Of a DNA stretch of 64,000 nt, positions 58,733 to 64,000 are shown in pieces. The first letter of the stretch is position 1, and each line of letters starts with the position of its first letter. Under the pieces are notes generated by a model. That model made no database searches, had not been told where the DNA came from, and was given only the letters and a program-made list of their open reading frames with translations. A program made the position numbers and the translations under genes. This DNA comes from Pantoea anthophila (GTDB lineage Bacteria; Pseudomonadota; Gammaproteobacteria; Enterobacterales; Enterobacteriaceae): the NCBI RefSeq assembly GCF_006494375.1, contig NZ_VHIZ01000052.1, forward strand, positions 270,898 to 334,897. Direction: 5' to 3'.

Positions 58733-58771
58733 AATGAATGTTTATTCGTATTTTTTGTATTTTTATGCTTT
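58733..58771 (-). promoter_or_regulatory. ArgR operator: two ARG boxes upstream of argA
   Basis: Two 18-bp boxes lie at 58733-58750 (two mismatches to the consensus WNTGAATWWWWATTCANW) and 58754-58771 (three mismatches). They are separated by exactly 3 bp, the spacing used by hexameric ArgR. They lie just upstream of the argA start codon, so repression by ArgR-arginine is expected. Confidence 0.85.
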
Positions 58772-58953
58772 TGCGTGCCATTTTGCAAGCCTTAATCCTG
58801 ACGAAAATTTACGTTTTTATGAGTGTCAAAGCCGCTAACAGCCTGCATTATTTAGGTTTTCCGGAGTGACATCATTCCGGGGATTGGATAAAGTTTTCGC
58901 CGCCATTTTATTAACTGGCGCTTTTTTAGACATTACTCAGCAGCTGGAGCGGC

Positions 58954-60198
58954 ATGTCAGACGTTAATTCCCATTTTTCACGCAGACGATTTTTACAGGG
59001 GACAGGCGCCTTACTGCTGTTAAGCGTCAGCCGCACCGGGCTGGCGGCAAAAAATCACATTGTGGCCGTGCGCATCTGGCCCTCATCGACCTATTCACGG
59101 ATGACGCTGGAGTCCAGCGTTGAGCTGAAATATAAGCAGTTTGCGCTGAGCAATCCTGAACGCCTGGTCATAGATATTCAGGGCCTGCACCTTAATCCGG
59201 TCCTGAAAGGGGTCAACAAACTGGTGCGGGTCGATGATCCCTTTATTAAACATGCCCGGGTCGGCCAGTTCGACAGCGACACGGTTCGCGTCGTTCTCGA
59301 ATTAAAGCGCAACGTTTCGCCGAAGATCTTTAATCTGGCCCCGGTCGCCGGAATCAATCACCGGCTGGTGGTGGACCTCTATCCGACCCAGAACCAGGCG
59401 GAAGACGATCCGCTGCTTGCGCTGCTGAAAGATTATAATCAGGGCGCGCTGGAGAAAGACGCCGGAGTTCAGGCCCCTCTGCCGGGCAGGGCGGGACGCG
59501 ATCGACCGATTGTCATCATGATCGATCCGGGGCACGGCGGGGAAGATCCGGGCGCGCACGGCAAATATAAGACCCGTGAAAAGGATATCGTGCTGAAGAT
59601 CGGACGGCGGCTTAAAGCGCTGATCGACAAAGAGTCCAACATGAAGGCGTACATGACGCGCAATGAGGATGTCTTTATTCCGCTGCGCGTCAGGGTTGCT
59701 AAAGCCCGTAAACAGCGCGCCGATCTCTTTGTTTCCATCCATGCAGATGCCTTCACCAGCCGGGCGGCGCGCGGTTCGTCAGTCTTTGCCTTATCCACCA
59801 GCGGGGCAACCTCCGCCGCGGCCCGTTTCCTGGCTCAGACGCAGAATGAATCCGATCTGATTGGCGGCGTCAGCAAAAGCGGTGACCGCTATCTCGATCA
59901 CACCATGTTCGACATGGTGCAGCGTCAGACGATCCATGACAGCCTGAAGTTCGGTAAAGAGGTGCTGCATCGCATGGGCCGCATTAACCATCTGCACAAG
60001 CGCACTGTCGATCAGGCGGGATTTGCCGTGCTGAAAGCCCCGGATATCCCCTCTATTCTGGTGGAAACGGCGTTTATCAGTAACGTGGAGGAGGAGCGGA
60101 AGTTACGCACCACCCGCTATCAGCATCAGGTTGCGGAGGCGATTCTGAACGGCATCAAAGCCTATGTGGAGAGCGGGGCCGCGCTGGCGCATCGCTAA
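58954..60198 (+). CDS. amiC: N-acetylmuramoyl-L-alanine amidase AmiC
   Basis: AmiC splits septal peptidoglycan during daughter-cell separation and needs the activator NlpD. The 414-residue precursor has a Tat signal (SRRRFLQ at residues 9-15), an AMIN domain (about 40-150) for septal targeting and a zinc amidase_3 domain (about 190-405) with [12 protein letters not shown] and SIHADAF. The E. coli protein is 417 aa. It is divergent from argA. Confidence 0.96.
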   Translation: MSDVNSHFSRRRFLQGTGALLLLSVSRTGLAAKNHIVAVRIWPSSTYSRMTLESSVELKYKQFALSNPERLVIDIQGLHLNPVLKGVNKLVRVDDPFIKHARVGQFDSDTVRVVLELKRNVSPKIFNLAPVAGINHRLVVDLYPTQNQAEDDPLLALLKDYNQGALEKDAGVQAPLPGRAGRDRPIVIMIDPGHGGEDPGAHGKYKTREKDIVLKIGRRLKALIDKESNMKAYMTRNEDVFIPLRVRVAKARKQRADLFVSIHADAFTSRAARGSSVFALSTSGATSAAARFLAQTQNESDLIGGVSKSGDRYLDHTMFDMVQRQTIHDSLKFGKEVLHRMGRINHLHKRTVDQAGFAVLKAPDIPSILVETAFISNVEEERKLRTTRYQHQVAEAILNGIKAYVESGAALAHR

Positions 60199-60280
60199 TT
60201 AACGTGCGGGTAGCCCCGGTTATCCGCAGACTTTTCGCCATGGAAGAGAGAAAACAGAAGAGAAGGGGAAGGGCAGAAAC

Positions 60281-60304
60281 AAAAAAACACCCTTTCAGGT
60301 GTTT
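60281..60304 (-). terminator. Terminator of the tRNA-fMet cluster
   Basis: Reading the reverse strand, AAACACC pairs with GGTGTTT around a short loop and runs into a T-tract. It lies 7 bases beyond the last tRNA. Confidence 0.85.
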
Positions 60305-60310
60305 AAATAG

Positions 60311-60387
<77 letters not shown>

Positions 60388-60446
60388 TCCGTCATGCGCT
60401 TTGCGACTTTTTATTTTCTGACATCTGTGAAACCGCTGCAAAAGTG

Positions 60447-60523
<77 letters not shown>

Positions 60524-60583
60524 TCCGTCTTGCGCTTTGCGACTTTTCACATTGTCACTTCTGCCAGAGTGCTACAGAAGTAT

Positions 60584-60660
<77 letters not shown>

Positions 60661-60673
60661 TCCGTGGAAGCGC

Positions 60674-60701
60674 ACTATACTCTCCGCGCTGATTGATGCA
60701 A
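60674..60701 (-). promoter_or_regulatory. Promoter of the tRNA-fMet cluster
   Basis: On the reverse strand, TTGCAT (60701-60696) and TATAGT (60679-60674) are 16 bp apart. The -10 is followed by a GC-rich GCGC discriminator typical of stringently controlled stable-RNA promoters. Confidence 0.75.
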
Positions 60702-60863
60702 CCCCTTTTTGCAGATAAAAGCCAAATTAACAGCCAGTTGCTGAAGGATTCCCCCATCTGGCTAATTATTGAACTGTTCCGCGCGAGGTCAAAGCGGATG
60801 CATTTCATTCTGCCGGGGGCTTTGCTATCGTCGCGTGGCGAACAGTTATAAAAAGAGAAGAGA

Positions 60864-62012
60864 ATGAAATTACATTGGGTGAAGTATGCACTCACTGGCG
60901 CGTTGATTACGCTGCTGGCGGCTTGTAGCTCTAAACCGACCGATCGCGGTCAGCAATATAAAGATGGCAAACTGGAACAGCCGCTGGCGCTGGTGAATCA
61001 GCCCAATGCCAAAGGCGCGCCGGTCAATGGCCGGGACTTTGGCGAGCAGGTTCGTCAGATTCAGTCCGCCTCGTCTGCGCTCTATGGCCGCCAGAACGGC
61101 ACCTACAGCGCGATTGAGAGCTGGCTGATGGCGGGCGCCGACACCCGGCAGCTTCGTCAGTACGGGCTGAACGCCTGGCAGATGGAGGGCACGGATAACT
61201 ACGGTAACGTGCAGTTTACCGGTTACTATACGCCGGTGGTGCAGGCGCGCTACACCCGCCAGGGTGAATTCCAGTATCCGATTTACCGCATGCCGCCGCG
61301 CAAACGTGGTGCAAAACTCCCGAGCCGCGCCTCTATCTATAGTGGCGCACTCGATGACCGCTACATCATCGCCTACAGCAACTCGCTGATTGATAACTTC
61401 ATGATGGATGTGCAGGGCAGTGGCTACGTCGACTTTGGCGATGGTCGCCCGATGAGCTTCTTTGGTTACGCCGGTAAAAATGGCTGGGGTTATCACAGCA
61501 TCGGTAAGGAGCTGATCGATCGCGGTGAAGTGAAGCGCGAAGATATGTCGATGCAGGCGATTCGCCAGTGGGCGCAGGAGCACTCGCCGCAGGAAGTGCG
61601 TGCGCTGCTGGAGACAAACCCCTCTTTCGTCTTCTTTAAGGCGGAACCTTTCACGCCGGTGCGCGGTGCCAGTGCGGTGCCGCTGGTAGCGAAAGCCTCT
61701 GTGGCTTCTGACCGCTCCATCATTCCGGCAGGCACGGTGCTGCTGGCTGAAGTGCCACAGCTGAATGAGAAGGGCAAATTCAACGGTAAGTATGAGATGC
61801 GCCTGATGGTGGCCCTCGACGTGGGCGGTGCGATTAAAGGGCAGCACTTTGATATCTATCAGGGTATCGGCCCGGACGCGGCGCATCTGGCGGGCTTCTA
61901 TAATCACTACGGACGCGTCTGGGTGCTCAAAGCCGCGCCGGGGGCCGGTCAGCCGCTGTTCTCCAGCCCGCAAAACGGCAACAGTGGTTCACTGCTTCTG
62001 GGCGCTAACTGA
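60864..62012 (+). CDS. mltA: Membrane-bound lytic murein transglycosylase A
   Basis: MltA is an outer-membrane lipoprotein that cleaves glycan strands to 1,6-anhydromuropeptides. The 382-residue precursor has a lipobox LLAAC (Cys21, followed by Ser), the MltA barrel domain and a C-terminal 3D domain whose Asp residues (ALDVGGAIKGQHFDIYQG, near 314-331) include the catalytic acid. E. coli MltA is 365 aa. It is followed by tcdA at 48 bp. Confidence 0.95.
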   Translation: MKLHWVKYALTGALITLLAACSSKPTDRGQQYKDGKLEQPLALVNQPNAKGAPVNGRDFGEQVRQIQSASSALYGRQNGTYSAIESWLMAGADTRQLRQYGLNAWQMEGTDNYGNVQFTGYYTPVVQARYTRQGEFQYPIYRMPPRKRGAKLPSRASIYSGALDDRYIIAYSNSLIDNFMMDVQGSGYVDFGDGRPMSFFGYAGKNGWGYHSIGKELIDRGEVKREDMSMQAIRQWAQEHSPQEVRALLETNPSFVFFKAEPFTPVRGASAVPLVAKASVASDRSIIPAGTVLLAEVPQLNEKGKFNGKYEMRLMVALDVGGAIKGQHFDIYQGIGPDAAHLAGFYNHYGRVWVLKAAPGAGQPLFSSPQNGNSGSLLLGAN

Positions 62013-62060
62013 TTTCTTCTCTGCGGGCCAGCGGGCCCGCACGACGTAACAGGTTCAACT

Positions 62061-62873
62061 ATGAAAGTGTTAAACGACGCCTGGCATCAGCGCTTTGGCG
62101 GCACGGCGCGTCTCTATGGTCAGGATGCGCTGCAACGGTTTGCTGACGCTCACTTCTGCGTGATCGGTATCGGTGGCGTCGGCTCCTGGGCCGCAGAGGC
62201 GCTGGTGCGCACCGGCATTGGCAAAATTACCCTGATTGATATGGATGATGTCTGCATCACCAATACCAACCGGCAGCTTCATGCGCTGCAGGGCAACGTC
62301 GGTAAGGCGAAAACAGAGGTGATGGCTGAGCGTCTGCGCGCCATCAATCCTGACTGTGACGTGATTTGCATTGATGACTTTATTACGCCTGATAACACCG
62401 CTGAACTGATGGCAGCCGGTTTCGACTACGTGATTGACGCGATCGACAGCGTGCGGCCTAAAGCGGCGCTGATCGCCTGGTGTCGCCGCAATAAGATCCC
62501 GCTGATCACCACCGGTGGCGCAGGCGGGCAGATTGATCCTACCCAGATCCAGGTCGCCGATCTGGCGAAGACCATCCAGGATCCGCTGGCGGCAAAGCTG
62601 CGTGAGCGACTGAAAGGTCTGGGCGTGGTGAAAAACAGCAAAGGAAAACTGGGCATCGACTGCGTTTTTTCCACCGAGGCGCTGGTCTATCCGCAGGCGG
62701 ATGGCAGCGTCTGTGCGTCACGCGCCACGGCAGAAGGGCCAAAGAGAATGGACTGTTCGTCTGGCTTTGGTGCGGCCACCATGGTGACCGCCAGCTTTGG
62801 CTTTGTCGCCGTTTCGCACGCGCTGAAGAAATTTCTGGCGCGCGCAGCCCGTCAGGATGCCGTCAGCGCCTGA
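62061..62873 (+). CDS. tcdA: tRNA threonylcarbamoyladenosine dehydratase TcdA (CsdL)
   Basis: TcdA is an E1-like ATP-dependent enzyme that cyclises t6A37 in tRNA. The 270-residue protein has the nucleotide-binding [17 protein letters not shown] (about 35-51), the [12 protein letters not shown] loop and a conserved Cys-containing segment near [18 protein letters not shown]. It functions with the CsdA-CsdE sulfur relay, whose genes are adjacent and convergent. Its 3' end overlaps that of csdE by 22 bases. Confidence 0.95.
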   Translation: MKVLNDAWHQRFGGTARLYGQDALQRFADAHFCVIGIGGVGSWAAEALVRTGIGKITLIDMDDVCITNTNRQLHALQGNVGKAKTEVMAERLRAINPDCDVICIDDFITPDNTAELMAAGFDYVIDAIDSVRPKAALIAWCRRNKIPLITTGGAGGQIDPTQIQVADLAKTIQDPLAAKLRERLKGLGVVKNSKGKLGIDCVFSTEALVYPQADGSVCASRATAEGPKRMDCSSGFGAATMVTASFGFVAVSHALKKFLARAARQDAVSA

Positions 62874-63307
62874 CGCGCGGCCTGCCGGACCGCGTCGGCC
62901 AGCGCCTGCAGGCCGCTGCTGCGTGAAGCACTAAGCTGAGCGCGCAGTCCCAGCGTATCAAACAGCGTCAGGGGATCGTCTGCCAGCAGCTGGTCAGGCA
63001 TCCGGCCCTCAACAGCGGTCAGCAGTACCGCCAGCAGGCCACGTACGATGCGTCCTTCGCTGTCACCGTAGAAATGCAGCGCGCCATCCTCACGCAGCTG
63101 GCTGCCCAGCCAGACCCGGTTTTCACAGCCGCTCAGCTCAATGTCCGCGGTTTTCAGCGCTTCCGGCAGAGCCGGCAGCTGACGACTCAGCTGAATCAGC
63201 TGACGATAGCGATCTTCCCACTGATGAAAGTGGCTGAAACGCTCTGTCAGGCTGGCAACGGTAATCTGCTCGCCAAACGGGTGTGGCGCTAACAGCGATG
63301 AACACAT
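62852..63307 (-). CDS. csdE: Cysteine desulfurase sulfur acceptor CsdE
   Basis: CsdE accepts persulfide sulfur from CsdA and is a SufE paralogue. It has 151 residues, with acceptor Cys61 in [15 protein letters not shown] 63307 lies 8 bases after a GGAG, and 2 bases separate it from the csdA stop, so it is translated as part of the csdA-csdE operon. A TTG two codons upstream is less likely. Confidence 0.94.
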   Translation of the reverse strand: MCSSLLAPHPFGEQITVASLTERFSHFHQWEDRYRQLIQLSRQLPALPEALKTADIELSGCENRVWLGSQLREDGALHFYGDSEGRIVRGLLAVLLTAVEGRMPDQLLADDPLTLFDTLGLRAQLSASRSSGLQALADAVRQAARQALTAS

Positions 63308-63309
63308 AA

Positions 63310-64000
63310 TCAAAACTCCGATAACAGCGCGACGGCGCTCTTCATGGCGCGCACCAGCGCATCAACATCCTGCAGGTTATTATAGGGGGCAAAAGAAGCC
63401 CGCAGCGTGCCGCTGACGCCCAGCGCCGCCAGTAGCGGCTGCGCACAGTGCTGACCGGCCCGCAGCGCGATACCCTGTTCGGCCAGCAGCGTCACCAGAT
63501 CGCTGTGATGCTGATCGGCAAAATCAAAGGCCAGCAGGCTGGCACTGCCACAGCGGAAGCTGCGGAAACCCGGCAGCTCCGCCAGCTGCTCCTCGGCCAG
63601 CGTTGCCAGCTGCTGGCTCCAGCGCTCCATCTGCGTCAGGTCGTACTGCGACAGCCAGCTCAGCGCGGCACTTAAGCCCACCACGCCCGCCACATTCGGT
63701 GTTCCTGCCTCGAAGCGCCACGGCACCGGCTGCGGCGTAAAGCCCGTGAAATCGACATCGGTAATCATCTTGCCGCCGCCCTGCCAGGGTTCCATCGCCT
63801 CCAGCAGTTCAGCTTTACCATAGAGCGCACCGATGCCCATCGGCGCGTAAATTTTATGGCCGGAAAAGGCGTAAAAGTCGATATCGAGCGCCTGCAGATC
63901 GGGCGGGCAGTGCACCACCCCCTGCGCGCCATCGACCATCACCCTGGCACCCACATCGTGCGCCAGCTGAATCGCCCCGGCGAGATCGGGACAACCGCCA
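63310..64000 (-). CDS. csdA: Cysteine desulfurase CsdA, 3' part (5' end beyond window)
   Basis: This is the C-terminal portion of a class V aminotransferase-fold desulfurase that supplies sulfur to CsdE. The visible part, about 230 codons of roughly 400, includes MVDGAQG, the PLP lysine in FSGHKIYAP, the substrate-binding [10 protein letters not shown] and the active-site Cys in [11 protein letters not shown]. The frame stays open to the window edge ([19 protein letters not shown]), so the methionine codon at 63952-63954 is internal. Confidence 0.95.
   Translation of the reverse strand, partial: GGCPDLAGAIQLAHDVGARVMVDGAQGVVHCPPDLQALDIDFYAFSGHKIYAPMGIGALYGKAELLEAMEPWQGGGKMITDVDFTGFTPQPVPWRFEAGTPNVAGVVGLSAALSWLSQYDLTQMERWSQQLATLAEEQLAELPGFRSFRCGSASLLAFDFADQHHSDLVTLLAEQGIALRAGQHCAQPLLAALGVSGTLRASFAPYNNLQDVDALVRAMKSAVALLSEF

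Overview
This window looks like ordinary chromosomal backbone of a gammaproteobacterium in the Enterobacterales. Nearly every protein reads as a close relative of an Escherichia coli protein, and the gene order largely follows the E. coli 63-65 min region. Codon choice is GC-rich. The differences from E. coli (an RpiR-type regulator next to bglA, a lysR/lysA neighbourhood without galR, aas or lplT, and a cupin plus lipoprotein-protease pair after lysS) make an Erwiniaceae member such as Pantoea or Erwinia my best guess. The species cannot be fixed from reading alone.

Layout, left to right. 1-6.1 kb: mscS, argO, yggE, argP (reverse), rpiA, serA. 6.2-7.4 kb, reverse: fau, 6S RNA (ssrS), zapA. 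7.6-11.9 kb: ygfB-pepP-ubiH-ubiI, an operon with ubiquinone hydroxylases. 12.4-16.8 kb: gcvTHP, the glycine cleavage system, with ygfF immediately behind its terminator. 17.7-20 kb, reverse: bglA and an RpiR-family regulator. 20-23.3 kb: trhA, ygfZ (reverse), sdhE-ygfX, fldB (reverse). 23.4-29.7 kb: xerD-dsbC-recJ-prfB-lysS; prfB carries the programmed +1 frameshift. 29.8-33.3 kb is the least conserved part: a cupin protein, a trypsin-like lipoprotein, an MFS exporter and lysR. 33.4-37.5 kb: lysA, a GNAT enzyme, tas, ygdR, ygdQ. 37.6-39 kb: mutH and a 684-bp gap with DnaA boxes that I interpret as DARS2. 39-43.6 kb: rppH-ptsP and lgt-thyA. 43.8-45.5 kb: four minor-pseudopilin-type genes. 45.6-57.3 kb: recC-ptrA-recB-recD. 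57.4-64 kb: argA (reverse) with two ARG boxes, amiC, three initiator tRNA genes (reverse), mltA, tcdA, csdE and the 3' part of csdA (reverse, cut by the window end).

Functional themes: one-carbon and amino-acid metabolism (serA, gcvTHP, fau, thyA, lysA, argA, argO with its activator argP); recombination and repair (recBCD, recJ, xerD, mutH); translation (prfB, lysS, three tRNA-fMet); envelope maintenance (lgt, amiC, mltA, dsbC, mscS); and Fe-S/flavin assembly (ygfZ, sdhE, csdA/csdE, tcdA).

I found no CRISPR array, prophage, insertion sequence, toxin-antitoxin pair, secretion cluster or defence island. No novel multi-gene system is evident. The points most worth a second look are the DnaA-box region, a structured 210-bp insert-like element between yggE and argP, substitutions at the MscS hinge, and the variant prfB frameshift signal.
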